In this document: positions 30,433 to 42,886 of the stretch, piece after piece
How positions within the stretch are numbered: position 1 is the first letter of the stretch
Layout: the number at the start of each line of letters is the position of its first letter
The notes under the pieces: model-generated
Seen by the model: only the letters and a program-made list of their open reading frames with translations
The model's database searches: none
What the model was told of the DNA's origin: nothing
Source of the DNA: Proteles cristata cristata
Taxonomy: Eukaryota; Chordata; Mammalia; Carnivora; Hyaenidae
Direction: 5' to 3'
Assembly (NCBI GenBank): GCA_017311185.1
Contig: JAESUZ010003902.1
Location: 744,001 to 808,000 of the forward strand
DNA: 64,000 bases
Program-made: the position numbers and the translations under genes

Positions 30433-31130
30433 GCTAAGATATCCGCACAAGAACGCGTACCCAAACGTTCATGGCGACATTCATAACAGCCACGAAGCAG
30501 AAACAGCACAGACGTGCATCAGCAGGTGGCACAGCCATACGATAGAATATTATTCGGCAATAACAACAAGGACGTACTCCTGCTACGTCCCTGCCCCAGT
30601 ACAGGAAAATCCTGACAGCATCATGCTGAGTGAGGAAGCCAGTCACAAAATCGCATGATTCCATTTATATGAAGTGCCCAGAATAGGTAAATCTAAAGAG
30701 ACAGAAAGTGGGTCAGTAGTTGCCGGGGCTGGTAGGCAGGGAGAAAGGGAGTGACCAAAATGATGGGCACAGGGTTTCCGTTGGGGATAATGAAAACATT
30801 CTAAAATTGACTCTGGTAAAGGCTGCTAACTCTGAATACATCTTTTAAAAAGCATTGACTCGGACACTTTAAATGGGCCAACTGTATGATATGTGAATTC
30901 TATCTCAATAAAGATGTTATCTTTATTGTTATTTTAGAGAGAGCGTGCGCACGAGCAGTGGGAAGAGGGGAAGACGAAGAGAGAGAATCTCAAGCAGGCT
31001 TCATGCTCAGCGTGGACCCCGATGTGAGGCTCTGATCCCACGACCCTGGGATCATGACCTGAGCCAAAACCAAGAGTTGTACGCTCAACCGGCTGAACCA
31101 CGTAAGTGTGCCAAAGATGTTATTTTAAAA
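30433..31130 (+). mobile_element. L1 3'-end fragment with inserted SINE
   Basis: ATACGATAGAATATTATTCG, GAGTGAGGAAGCCAGTCACA, ATTCCATTTATATGAAGTGC and GTGAATTCTATCTCAATAAA follow the order of the 3' end of older mammalian L1 families. A minus SINE splits its tail. Confidence 0.8.
30921..31112 (-). mobile_element. CAN SINE inside L1 tail
   Basis: Reverse copy with an exact target duplication AAAGATGTTAT at 30910-30920 and 31113-31123. Confidence 0.9.
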
Positions 31131-32563
31131 CGCTGGACGAACAGCCCGCTTCTCAGGGCTGCTGTGCTGACTCGCAGTAGACACACCCATCAACACTGGA
31201 AGGAGAGACTATCCAGCATTTTGCACATCCGAGGGAAGTCCCACCTCCCTTGCCTCCCTGCTCTGGATTCCCCTCACCCCTAGGGGCCTCTCCACGCATG
31301 TGCCTGAGGGCACGAGGATTTGGTGGTGGGTCATGTACATCCAGGGATGCATGTTGGAAGCAGGGCCCTCCCTGGTGCTGGGCTGAGTCTAGAGGTGCTC
31401 ACAGAGCTTCACAGGAATGAATGCAGGGCTCGGGAGGCGGCCGGTGAAGGTGCCAGCCCAGCTCTGCCATCTACTGGTTTTATAACCTTGGGCAGGTGGG
31501 TTCCTGGAGCTCCCCGGAGCCCAGTCCCCCACCTGTGAGGCTCCCCAGCCCAGAGCCCGCAGGCCCCAGCTCACAGAATCCTCTCAATGACCCTGGGGCT
31601 CACACAATTATTATCCCCATTTTACAGCTGTAGAAACAGAGGCTCAGACTCTAAGAATCTTGCTTAGGATACAGCCTGTTCTGTCTGCACCATGACTGAT
31701 GCCTGGACTAAGAGGCTGCAGCTCCAGGCCCGGCCCTCAGGTAGGTCGCACTGATGGAGGCTCCAGCCCTGAGACGCGTGCTCGTCCTGTTTTCCACGTG
31801 AGGAAACACGTGCGGCCTGAACCTAAACCCAGGTGTCTCCCCGGAGCCCCAGCTCCTAACCACCATATCGTCCCACCTCTCTGGCACGAGATAAGGGCCC
31901 CCTCCCCCTGTGCCAGGCAGGGGCACTGATGTGGGGGTGCTCACCCATGCCCACAGCCAGAATGTTCTGCCTAGTGGGTGCGCAGGGGTGTGGGGGAGCA
32001 GGCAGAGGGGGCAGAGCTTGTAGCAAGAAGCAGGGGGAGGCAAGGAGGCCATTCTGGCCTGGGTAAGCCAGAGGCCATGGTCATGGCACTGCCCTGGGGG
32101 GAGTCAGCACAGCCTTGGTTCTGGGAGCCCTTCCCCTCTTCCTGTGCTGAGCTGAGGTCTCCCTGGGGTGGAAGGTGATGGAGGGTGAGGCAGCCTCGGG
32201 CTTAGCTGGAAAGATGCTTAAGGCAAATGACTGTGCAGGAGCACAGGCAGGCAGGGCACCAAGACCAAAGCACCAGGGCACCAGGAGCCCAGGCGGGACC
32301 CCCCCCCCACGCCAGCTCCCCATCTTATAACCTCCTTGGCAATGCAGATCTCTGGAAAGCATCCCTGCCTCACCCCTTGTGGCTCCTTAAACTTGCCCTG
32401 TCCCAGCACCTCCTGTGCTCCCTCCACTGGGGGTGACAGGCCTGCTGCAGGAGCCCAGAGCCAATGTCTCCTCTAGAGGGAGCGGGTCGGAGTGAGGGGG
32501 GTGATGACTCGCTGCAAGCAGACCTCCAGCCTAGTGCTTCCTTCGATGAATGATTTCCTTCCC

Positions 32564-32765
32564 GGGGCACCCGGGTGGCTAATCTGCTAAGCACGCGACG
32601 TGATTTCACCTCAAGGCACGATCTCAGGGTTTGTGGGATCGAGCCCTGCGTCAGGCTCTTCACTGTCAGCATGGAGCCTGCTTGGGATTCTCTCTTCCTT
32701 TCTCTCTGCCCCTCCCCACTCACACTCTACACAAACAAACATTTATAAACAAACAAACAACAAAC
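32564..32765 (+). mobile_element. CAN SINE
   Basis: GGGGCACCCGGGTGGCTAAT head, CT stretch, (CAAA)n tail. Flanked by ATGATTTCCTTCCC and ATGATTTCATTCCC, a target duplication with one difference. Confidence 0.92.
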
Positions 32766-35700
32766 ATGATTTCATTCCCATAGGCCCCTGGAAAGGAGGA
32801 GCCTGAAGTTTGGGGAAGTACAGGGGTGCACACCAGGGTGAGAGCGGGCAACCAGGATTTGAGCAGAGATCTGTGAGGGCTGCCACGGGGAGGCAGACAG
32901 GAGAGGGCAGCCCCTAGACAGACAGACAGACAGGCTCCAGCCTGCCTGTGGGTTTGGGGAGAGAACATCACTCAGCTTCTGGAGGGGAGGCTGGCTTCTG
33001 CCAGTCCAGCGGGGGCTGGGGAGTGGAAGGAAGCCCATGGCCTTGAGAAGGAGTGTGCTGAGCCTGCTGGCGGGGCTGCCGAGAGAAATGATGTCCCTGG
33101 AGTGGCACATCGCGGCAGTCTTATGGGACAGACTTTTTCCAACCCAGCCACCATCAGACCCAAGGGTGCCTGGGTGCCTCCGAGCCCCCTGCCTCCTTGC
33201 CTGCACCGGCACCTCCTTCCTGCCCCTCAGCGCCTCCCACGCCACAGGCTCCCTGAAGCTCTGTGGCTTCTGAACACTCAAGCCTCCAGACTCTTACTTA
33301 CCCTTGGACATCCAGGAAGCCTATCGGATGCCTGCCCAGGTCTCGGCTGAGACCTGCGCGCCCAGTCCCAGCTCTGTGTCCCTGTCTGGCTTTTCCACTC
33401 TGTCCCCACCACATTCTTCCACTCCATGCCCCTCACAGGACTTGGCTGGTGCAGTGACGCTCCATAAAAGCTGGATGAGTTCAAGTCACCGTCAAGTTTA
33501 AAGACCATGCCAATAACCCACTCAGTCCTTTCCTCCGACTCTGTACACGTCACACCGCCCTGGCAGCCCCCTCCGCAGGCCAGAGGGGCGCAGGCAGGCC
33601 AGATCGGGAAGAAGTGGGAGTGCTCACATTGCCTCAGTCAAAGGCCTTCAGCTAAGAACAGCCTGCGCCCCTCTGGCCAAGAACAGAGGTGTCAAGAAAA
33701 GACCAATTCATTGATTCATTCCCTACAGTGTCAGGGCTCAGGGGAGGGCCCTGAGGCTCCAGGCCGGCTCTGCTGTGTGACCTTGGGCAAGCTATCACCC
33801 TCTCTGGAAGAAGACAGGAGCCAGGGCAGATGGGAAGAGGCCGGCTGGCAGGGGTGTGAGGTGGGTGCCTAAGGAGACGCTGATTCAGGGGATTGAGCGG
33901 TGGCGGCGGCAGGGTAGACGCGGTGTTTGGACAGCTGCAAGTCCTTAGCGGGGATTTCCCCCTTTTCAACAAATCCCCGTAAAACAGCGTTTTGTCCAAG
34001 TCAGCGTTTTGTGGCGGCCTGGGCCTCCTCCCGGGCAGCCAAGGAAGCTGGCTGGCAGTGCGCAGTGCTCCAGGGTCTTTCAGACCAATGCGGGCTGGGG
34101 GGAGGATGGGACCCCGGCAGGAAGAAGTGGCACAAGTATAGACCCCTCTCCCCTGGACGAGGCTGCAGGAGGGGAAGCACAATCAGCTAACAGGGACCCT
34201 TCCCCACCAGCCCCCTCTCTCAGAGGGTCCGGTCCCAGGGGTGACCAGCAGAGGGGACCCAAGCGATCCCGCGTAGGGTAAAGGCCCGCACACTCCCCAT
34301 CCCATTTCACAGATGAGCTACCAGAGGTTCAGATGTAAAGGGGGGCTGAGGGAGAAGGCTCCCCGTGGACCATGCAGGGGTGTGGCTGGTATGGCAGCCC
34401 CCATCCTGGGGTTGGGGCGGAGATGGCGCTTGGCGCTGCACGGCTCCTGCCCTCCAAGCCCCCCACCCCAGACGGGCTGCAGTGGCAGGCACTGCAGCTG
34501 GGGGAGCGTGGGGAGAGCAGGCAGCCCCGGGCCGGGCCAAACCACAGGTATGTTATGAGACGCTTCCTGTTGTGGAGACATTTCTGCGGGATCGGCGGCC
34601 CCACTTGCTCCCCTAGTACCTCCTGTCTCCTCACTTGCACAGCCTCCCTCTCTGGTCTCTCCACGGGTCTCTGGCCCTGACTCCTCTCTCTGTCTCTGTC
34701 TCTCTCTCCGGCCCTGTCTCTGCCGCCTCAACAGGTGAACAGCATTTCTTGCTCAGGCGCTGTCTCTCAGGGGTCCATCCCTGGGGACCCCTAAAGCCCT
34801 CCTGGGTTCCGGCAGCCCCCGGACTCCCATTCCAGCCACTGATGAGCTGTGTGATCTTGAGCAAGTGACCTAACCTCTCTGAGCCTCAGTGTCCTCACAT
34901 GTGAAAGGATTAACTGAGGTGATCAGAGTCACTGGCCCCTCTACGTGTGCTGTTCTGTCCTGCTGTCCTGATGGCCAGGAAGTTCTCCTTCCAGTCTAAC
35001 CTCAGTTTCTCTTGCTGCAAAGCAACATCTCCTCCAACCCTTAAAAAACTCGAGTGATTTGCTGCCAAAGGCCAGGACCTTGCAAAAGCTCCAAAGTCAA
35101 TTTTCCGGCCTTCCAGGCCTTTTCCCTGACTGCTCCAGAGATGAGGCTGATCAGGAGTCCCACAGCCTGCTCAGGGCTAGGATGGAGTCGTGGATCTCAG
35201 ACAGGAGCAGAGGGGCTGCCCTCCTCACCCACTGGGCATGATGCCCGCCCCCCACTGCCCAGCCGGGCTCCCTTCCCAGTGTGTGGGAGCTGGGGAGCTC
35301 TTCCCTGTCCTCCTTTCCTGAGTCTCACATGAAAGGGGTGCGTGCCTACTCAAGGCCCAGCGACCTCCATACCCCTTCCCCGGGGCCTCTGTCTGGGTCT
35401 GACCCCCCACCCCCACCCCGTCTCCAGCCTCTCCCTCGCCTGTCCACACAGGCCTAACGGCTTCCCCTGCAGACACCCTCACCTCTCCCCAGCCTTCTCA
35501 GCCAAGCTCCTTGAAAGGACTGTCTCTACCCCTCACCCCTGCACTCTGCTCCCACCGTTAGCCCGGTGCCTCCTCCCCCTCAGCTCCGAATCTGCCAGTG
35601 GCCCTGCTTTCCTCCCTCCTGGAAAGGCTCCTCCGCAGATTCTTCTCGGCTCCCTTCCCCTGCCCACTCTGCAGACCTAGGCTTGCCCCAAGGAGCTGGC

Positions 35701-37819
35701 TCAGGCCTCACCTCTGTCTCTGGGTGTCTCTCCTGTAGTTTCCAGCTCTCGCCCGCCCCACAGTCCCAGTCCCATCCCGAGGGCTCCCACACCTGCTGCC
35801 AGCTACAACCTCACCCTGAGCCTCACTCGAGTTGAACTCGGAGCTGAGCCCCTTCTTTACAGGGCAGTGAGGAATCTAGCCTGTACAATGCCTTCGCACA
35901 ATCAGAAAAGGCTACCCCTCCTTCCAGCAGACTCTGGTACTCTCATTGTCTTTCCTGGGCGCCCTTGTATAGTAACCAACATGCACAACTGTACATGACA
36001 GCCCTGTTCCTTTACCTTTACACCCTCCATCCAATCCTGTAGACCATCTCCTCTACTTCTCTCACTACTTTCCTCCCCCTTCTTCTCCATAGTCTCTGCC
36101 CTAATACAGACCTTGTTCTCTCCCAATACACAGCCCGGCACATTCCAGCCATTCAGGAAAGATCTGTTATATAAAGTTGCCGGATCCTCGCCTGCATTAT
36201 CATCTCAGCCTCTCTCCCACCCTCACTCTCAGCTTCTCTGTTTTCCCATAGACCAATTTAGAAGGAGGTGGAGAGGGCAGAGATTGATGGGGAGCCTGGA
36301 AAACCCCAAGATCACACTGGGGCTTGCACTCTAAGAGTCAGATGGAGGAGGAGGCTGGGACAATCTCATGGTGGGGGCCATGTGAGTATGTGTCGTGCCC
36401 ATCTGTGTCCCTTCCTCCGTGTCTCAGTGTCACTCACTCCAGATCCTCACCCGCCTGTCCATCTCAGGCATCTCCTGGGCGTCTCTCTCATCCCACCTCT
36501 GTGTCACTGTGCTATTTCTGCCTGTCCTTGTGACCCCATTTGTCTCTCTCTTCTCCCATGTCCTTGTACCTCGAGCCCTGAGTTCCAGCCTCTATAATAT
36601 AATCTCTAGCTGTTGGTCACTTGATGGGACCCTCTGAAAGGCCAGCATTACAGCCTTCATGCTCATGCTGACCTCAGGTCTGTGTCTGACCTCCCCAGGT
36701 GGGGACTTGGGGAACCCAGTGCCCCATGAGCTGAGCTCTCTGTCCTTCTGGATCAACAGGAGACTCTGAACCCCTCACATCCTAGCCCCAAAACCAAAGA
36801 ACTGCCTGGAATCTGGGACTTGGGGTGTGACGGGAGGTAGCCAGGCCGGGGCAGTGTTGCCTGAGGGCCACCTCATCATCATCCAGATTGATGGCAGGAC
36901 AGGAGCACTGCCCCCTGCCCACCTTGTCTCCCCTAGCAGGTTTCAAATTTGCCACGGGTCCCCATATCCCTCACCTCTGCAGGCGGGTCACCCAGACCAC
37001 AGGGGCCTCAGTCTGAGAAGCAGCACTGTAAGGAGGCTGGAGGGACAGGTCAAAGCTCTAAGGCCCACAGAAGTAAGGGTGGAACATTCCAAACTGAGCG
37101 CAGAGTGAACATCTGGGCAAGGAAGGACAGGGGACCTCTGGGGTGGGGGCCCCCAGAGGCAGAGAACTGCGTGTCTGGAAATGGACAGGGCGAGACATCT
37201 GGAGATAAAAATAGGGCTTCCCCAGCCAGGTTGCTGCAGCCTGGACGAGGGCTGCGGACTCCCCCTTGGAGAGAACACAGGAGTGAGAGGAGGCCGCTGC
37301 AGCCCTGGGTCCCAGCATCCTCGTATCCGGACACCCCAAACTTAGTGTTTCCCTCTACCCACCTGCCTACCTTTTCCACACAGCTTTCTCCGCCCAGAGA
37401 TCCCTTCTTTCTCCTTTAAGCAAACATGCTATTCCTCATTTAAGGCAGCTCAAATGACACCTCCTCCAAGCAGCCTTCCCCCCCTGTCTCCCTCAGGCAA
37501 AACAGCTACTCCTGCGTCCCTCTTCCTCCACCCCTACCTGACTGGGGCTTGGCACACAGTAGGTGCTCAGTACAGTCTGCAGCCTGGGCACTCCAGCTCC
37601 AGGCCGTCCTTTGTGGCTCTTCCAGAGTCCTTTTCACCCCTGGGGTGTAGAGGGGGACTGGCCCTGCCCTGCCAAGGGACTCAGCCGGTAACATCGCTCA
37701 CTTCCCAGCAGAGGCCTTGAACTTCTGACCAGGACTGAACATGGAAACGTGCCCCCCCAGACCCAGCCCCGTGCCCAAGCACCAGGCCGGGCCAGGCAGG
37801 GCCTTCACGGCAGCCAGTC

Positions 37820-38110
37820 CCTCGCCTTCTGGTTCACATTTGCAGCCTTTTCCGGAGCGCCACCCGCCGCCGCTGCCGCCTCATGCCTGCCAAGATTCCT
37901 GAGCCTTCGCGGCTTCCCCGCTCAGTGGTGGCGGCGGCGGCGGCAGGAGGAGTCGGGCTGGGCTGGGAGGGGGCCAGGCGGGAGCACAGCCAGGCCACTG
38001 CACCCGGGCAGGCCAAGCAAACACAGGCCGCGCCAAGGAGCCGGGGCGAAATAGTTCACAAATGAGAAAAAGCTGCTTCCGAGTTGGGCTGGGGCTTTAA
38101 AAGCCCAGGC
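37820..38110. other. GC-rich island with GGC repeats and a TTTAAAA box
   Basis: Contains CCGCCGCCGCTGCCGCC, GGTGGCGGCGGCGGCGGCAG and, at about 38092-38106, the near-palindrome GGGCTTTAAAAGCCC, a possible TATA-like box on either strand. It lies inside the COL8A2 5' region, 150 bp downstream (in the gene's sense) of proposed exon 2. It might be an alternative promoter; no transcript evidence can be read from sequence. Confidence 0.35.
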
Positions 38111-38265
38111 CGCAGGGAGCTGAGGTCACCTGCAGGGGGGGCTGCCTGCTAGGACACCCTGAGCCCGGGAGGGGCCTCCGCGGCGGCAGGAGGGGCGAGG
38201 CCAGCAAGCACAGGCCTCATCCGGCTGGGGATATTGGGGAGCCCTGCCCCCCAACCCTAGCTTAC

Positions 38266-38310
38266 CTCTCAGGTCGGAGGGGCCTCTGAAGGTCCCAGCA
38301 AAGGCAAGGC
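38266..38310 (-). other. COL8A2: COL8A2 5' untranslated exon 2 (proposed)
   Basis: On minus a 45-bp segment has an excellent acceptor (TTTCTCTTTCATCCACAG/GCCTTG) and donor (CTGAGAG/GTAAGC). It has no ATG-started frame of note. It fits the four-exon structure I recall for COL8A2. A second donor, CTCCTG/GTAAGA at 38405, could end an alternative first exon. Confidence 0.6.
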
Positions 38311-39679
38311 CTGTGGATGAAAGAGAAACAGTGAGGAAGACGCCAGGGGCCGGGAAGCCTCCTGCCCTGGCTGAGCCACCCCCGGCCTGTCGCAGGCCTC
38401 TTACCAGGAGCGCCTGCTGCAAATTGCCCCCAGTCTCAGCCCCTCATCTCAGGGAGCCTGGATGAGTGTGCCCCACACTTACTGTCTTCCTTAATTTGTT
38501 CCTAGCACACTTCGCAATGCCCATGGGGTGCCTGGCCCGGGCTTGATGCAGTTCCTCCCGCCCTAGGGCCCAGGCTAAGGAAGGTCCTTCTATGTGGGGA
38601 ACCGAGGCCGGGCCTGGAGGGCACAGAAATGGCTCAGCCCCATGCTCTTCCCTGCCCTGAATTATCTGGAGGCATCAGACAAGAGACCATCCCACCATTG
38701 GCTAAGATCTCCGGGCTGTGGGAGCACAAAGCAGGGAACACTGCCTCTACCTGGAGTTTCCCCAGAGCCTTCCTGTAGGAAGGGACACTGGAACTGGATC
38801 CTGAAGGATCAGTAGGAGTCTGAAAGGCAGACAACGTAAGAAAAGGAACTGCAGGCAGTAGGAAGCTGCTTGGCAGATACAGGGAAGGTCCAGATGTGCC
38901 GTGGGCTTGAGAAGACAAGCAGGAGCTGAGATGGCCGGGGCAGCAAAGTGAGGAGCCTTGAATGCCATGCTTGCATTTCTTTGGAAGGCGGTGGGGAGCC
39001 ACGGGAGGTTGTTGAGTGGGAGGGAGATGTGGTCATAGCCCTGGATGGCCAGGCCCCATTCCTGCCTCCATCAGTCATGCCTAGTCCTTGTCGTGCAGCC
39101 CGACACAAGCCCTGGGCAGTCCAGGCCCAGCTGTGACTCCTGGGAGAGTGTGGGGGGGGACACTTAGCCAGCCCGCCCGGCAGGGAGGCCGGCAGCAGCG
39201 TCACTTTCTCCTCCAGCTGCTTGCTCGCCTCCGCCTGCTCCCATGGAAACTCTGACATCTCAGCGCCGTCTCTTGCTGCTCAGGAAGCACAACACCAGAG
39301 CCAGAGCTCCTTCCCTCCGACTCAGCTAAGACCTGCCTCCGTCCCGCCGCTGAACGCCGTGGCCCTTGACATGGGTCGTGAGGCTGCTCTCCCAGGGCCC
39401 AGCCTGGCCGATGGAGGTGGAGTGGGAGGTCCTCACTGGCCAGCTGAACCCCAGCCTCTCCGGCCACAGCCCCCAGCCCCACCGTGAGGCTCAGGGAGGA
39501 GGAATGATACGTGGGATCTGGGCTTTGAAGGACGATCATGCTGGGGTGGTGGCGAGGACAGGAGGTAAGTCCAGGCTGAGGGAACAGCACATGTGAGGGT
39601 TTGGAGGTGTGAAAGCCCTAAACGTATCCAGAGGATGGAAGAAATTAAAAGAAAACAAACAAAAGAACTAACAGATCAT

Positions 39680-39890
39680 ACCTAACATATATTATGTACC
39701 TACTGTGTGCCTGGCCCTGGGTTCCTGTCGTGTTTGATCTCGTTTGATGAAGCAGGTACTTTGTCTTCCCTTCTTACAGATGGGGAAACCAGGGACTGAG
39801 AGGTTAAATGACTGGCTCAAGGTCACACAGCTCATGAAGGATAGAGACTGAATTCGAACCGAGGCTGTTGGCTCCAAAGTCCCCTGCACT
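39680..39890 (-). repeat. MIR
   Basis: Reverse MIR: TATTATGTACCTACTGTGTGCCTGG, CTTACAGATGGGGAAACC, GGCTCAAGGTCACACAGCTC. One of the clearest MIR copies in the window. Confidence 0.75.
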
Positions 39891-40849
39891 ATACAGATGA
39901 TTTGAAGTGAGAAGGGCTAGCCGGTGTCAGCCCGAGAAATGCCTTGAACATCAGAATCAGAGACCCTAGGCTCCCATCCCCTCCACGTTAGCCCTTACTA
40001 ACAATGGTCTCTAAATCCCAAGTCCATTTTATGCATCAGACATAGCATAGCAAGAGGCATGCTTCTGGCACTAGTTCATCAAACCTTCATGTGACCCTGT
40101 AAAGTGGGAGTTGCTGTCCCATTTTTATGAAGAGGAGCCCTAAGATCCAGAGGGGTGACATCCATTCTGCAAGGTCACATACGGGCTCGGAAGTACAGGG
40201 GCCAGATCTGAACTTTGGGGCTTGCCCAAACCCCAAATGGCCAAACCCCTATATAGTTAGGGTTACTGGAGACCTCAGCCATGGGTCCTTCTCCCCACTT
40301 CTCCACCCCACCTGTGCTGCCTCAACCCAGATGGCAACAGGGACAGGCAAGGCTGGGACCAGGAGAGGTAGCTACTGTCAAGGGCCTCAGGAACTTTCTC
40401 CAGTTGATCAAGACTCCCTCAGTCCTACAAAACGGGAAGCTGGGGCGAGTGGGTGTGCCAGGGCAGTGCCCAGGCCTACTTAAATGGGACTCTGTTCTTA
40501 ACCTCCACCCACAGCTGCCTTTCCTAATCTCCTCCTTGAGCCCTTCCCCAGGCGACATCTCCTCTTTGCACAGAGCCTGCCGCCAGCTAAATCCCAGGCC
40601 AGATGTGGGTGGGATAATCTGCAACAACTCCCACCCCCCCCCACCCCCGGCCCCTACCAGCTTCTCGACAAAGGGCTCCCAAGGAGGCTGGCCAGGGTCC
40701 CATGCCCACATCCCCATCCTAACTTTCCAAACTGAGGTGCCGATCGGCAAAGGATCCGCCTGTCCTGGAGATGAGATGGGCTCATGGAAAAAGTCCCCAT
40801 TTTCCAAGCAGGCCCAGACTGAGAGTCTTGCTTGAAAACTCATGACACA

Positions 40850-41060
40850 TTAAGAGCCCAGCTGCATGGATTCCTCTCCCAGCCCTACCTCTTACTAGCA
40901 TGTGACCTCAATCGTCTGTGCCTCAGTGGCCCCATCAGTGACATGGGATCAATTCCTGTTCATGGAACTCGAATGAGGATTAAATGAGTTAATTTCACAT
41001 AACGAACTTCAGGTGGTATCTGGCAGATAGGAACGTTCAATACATGTCTGCTAATATTAT
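40850..41060 (+). repeat. MIR
   Basis: Plus MIR: TTACTAGCATGTGACCTCAA, GTGCCTCAGTGGCCCCATC, GAGGATTAAATGAGTTAAT, then a GTTCAATACATG-type end. A reverse MIR segment follows at about 41090-41215. Confidence 0.7.
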
Positions 41061-42089
41061 TATGAATATCATCACCACAACCCCTCCCCAAAGCCCTGTG
41101 AGGTTAGTATTATAAACCCTATTTTACAGATGAAGAAACAGAGGCTCACAGAAAAGTCACCTGCCCCAGGTCACCCGCCAGTCTGTGGTAGAGAGCCCCA
41201 GAGTCTGCGTCTAAGCTGAGGGAGCCCACAGATGACGAGGACAGCCTCGCAGCCCCCTGGACACTGTGGGGGCGTGGGGAGGAGGCGGAGAGGGTCCCCT
41301 CAGCCCCTCCTGCCTGACCCCCAGGAGCTCCCCCCTGCCCAAGTCCCTGCTGCCGCTGCAGGAGGGGACTCTGCATTCCTGGCTAAGCGGCCGGATTTGC
41401 TGTGCTCCCGGAACTATGAAAAGAATGTTTGCCGCGAACTGAGCTGTGGTCGCCCGTCAGAAGGGCCCGGCCTGAAGGCTGAAGGGCCCACGCAGGGCTG
41501 CATGGCCAGCGGCAGCCGCGGTGGGAGGGAACAGGGCTAGACACAGAGAGAGCTTTGGGGGCGTGAGTGCTGCGGCCGAGGGGCAGGGATGCACACCGCA
41601 GAGTCAGCCTTCAGGGATCTTTCCGGGATGAGAAACAGCCCCGCCGCACCTCCAGTCTCCACTGCTCCTCGGCACAGGCTCTAAGGAGACCCAGGGTGGC
41701 ATTACTGGCCCATCTCGTAAATGGGAATATGGGGACCCAGAGGAGAAGTCACCTGAGGTCACACAGCAGCCAGTGGCAGAATTGAGACCCGAAACCAGGA
41801 CCCCTTCCTGCCAGAGGTTGCCCTCCCTCGTAGGGCCCACCTGGAGCACAGTGGGCTCTGAGATACTCGAAAACATCGTCCTAGGCCCCTCCCCTCTGGG
41901 GTCTCTCTGGACCTGACCTCATGCCCACTACTCCCCATGTTCCCCACCCCACAGAAAGCACCTTGTGCTGTGAATATGCCTGGGGGCATTGTGGGTGCTC
42001 AACAATTAAGTTTCCATCCCTTTCTCCACCAAATCAGGCCCCGGAGAGGGCAGTGACCCAGGAGGTGGGCACATGAGCCAGGCATCCTC

Positions 42090-42290
42090 ACAGACCTGGG
42101 AGCGAATCCTGGCTCAGCACTCAGCAAGTTGCACCTGGCCAGATTATTGATCTCTCTGAACCTCCACTTTCCCCTCTGTTAAATGGGCCACTGATTCTTG
42201 CCTTGCAGCATTCTTAAAAGACTAAATGAGACATATGAACATAGGAACGGGTACACAGTAGGTGCCCAATAAACTCTTGCTGTTACCCTC
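42090..42290 (+). repeat. MIR
   Basis: GAATCCTGGCTCAGCACTC, CTGAACCTCCACTTTCCCC, TTAAATGGGCC and CACAGTAGGTGCCCAATAAA in MIR order. Confidence 0.7.
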
Positions 42291-42665
42291 CCCCAAAGGG
42301 ACAGAAAAGAAGAACTGATGTTAGAGAAACTCAGGTGATAAAGCTCCTTCCGCCCCAGGTCCTCGATGGGCCCTCCTAGCGGAGCAGCCTCTGGAAGGAA
42401 GGGAGGCCTGAGGCCAGGATCCTGGCCTTTGGTCTCAATTCTGCTACTGGCTGCTGTGTGACCTCAAGCCTCAAGTTCCTCTTTGAGTCTCCCTAAGCCC
42501 ACCCCTGAGATGAGCCGATAATGCCCACATGGATCTCCCCACAAGGCACTCACCCTCCACACCCCCTTCTGCCCTCCAAGAGGCAGGAATCACAGCCAAT
42601 CCAGGTGCCGCAGGGACCGCAGGGACCGTCGCCTCCCAGTTCAGACCTTTCCAAGAATCTGAATG

Positions 42666-42886
42666 GAGGGGCACCCGGGTGGCTCAGTCGGTTAAACGTC
42701 AGACTTCAGCTCCGGTCATGATCTCACGGTTTGTGGGTTCGAGCCCTGCGTTGGTCTCTGTGCTGACAACTCAGAGCCTGGAGCCTGCTTCAGATTCTGT
42801 GTCTCCCTCTCTCTCTGCCCCTCCCCTGCTCACGCTGTCTCTCTCTCTCTCTCTCTCAAAAATAAATAAAACATTAAAAAAAAAAA
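42666..42886 (+). mobile_element. CAN SINE
   Basis: Full-length, near consensus, with an exact 13-bp target duplication AAGAATCTGAATG (42653-42665 and 42887-42899). The only CAN SINE in COL8A2 intron 1. Confidence 0.96.

Larger units (their letters stand above)
29507..38265 (-). other. COL8A2: COL8A2 5' UTR intron 2
   Basis: About 8.8 kb. It holds an L1 3' end with an inserted SINE, one plus SINE and several MIR fragments (about 29850-29990 minus, 31590-31700 minus, 33750-33810 plus, 34825-34930 plus). CT-rich low complexity lies near 34680-34735. No coding exon was seen. Confidence 0.65.
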
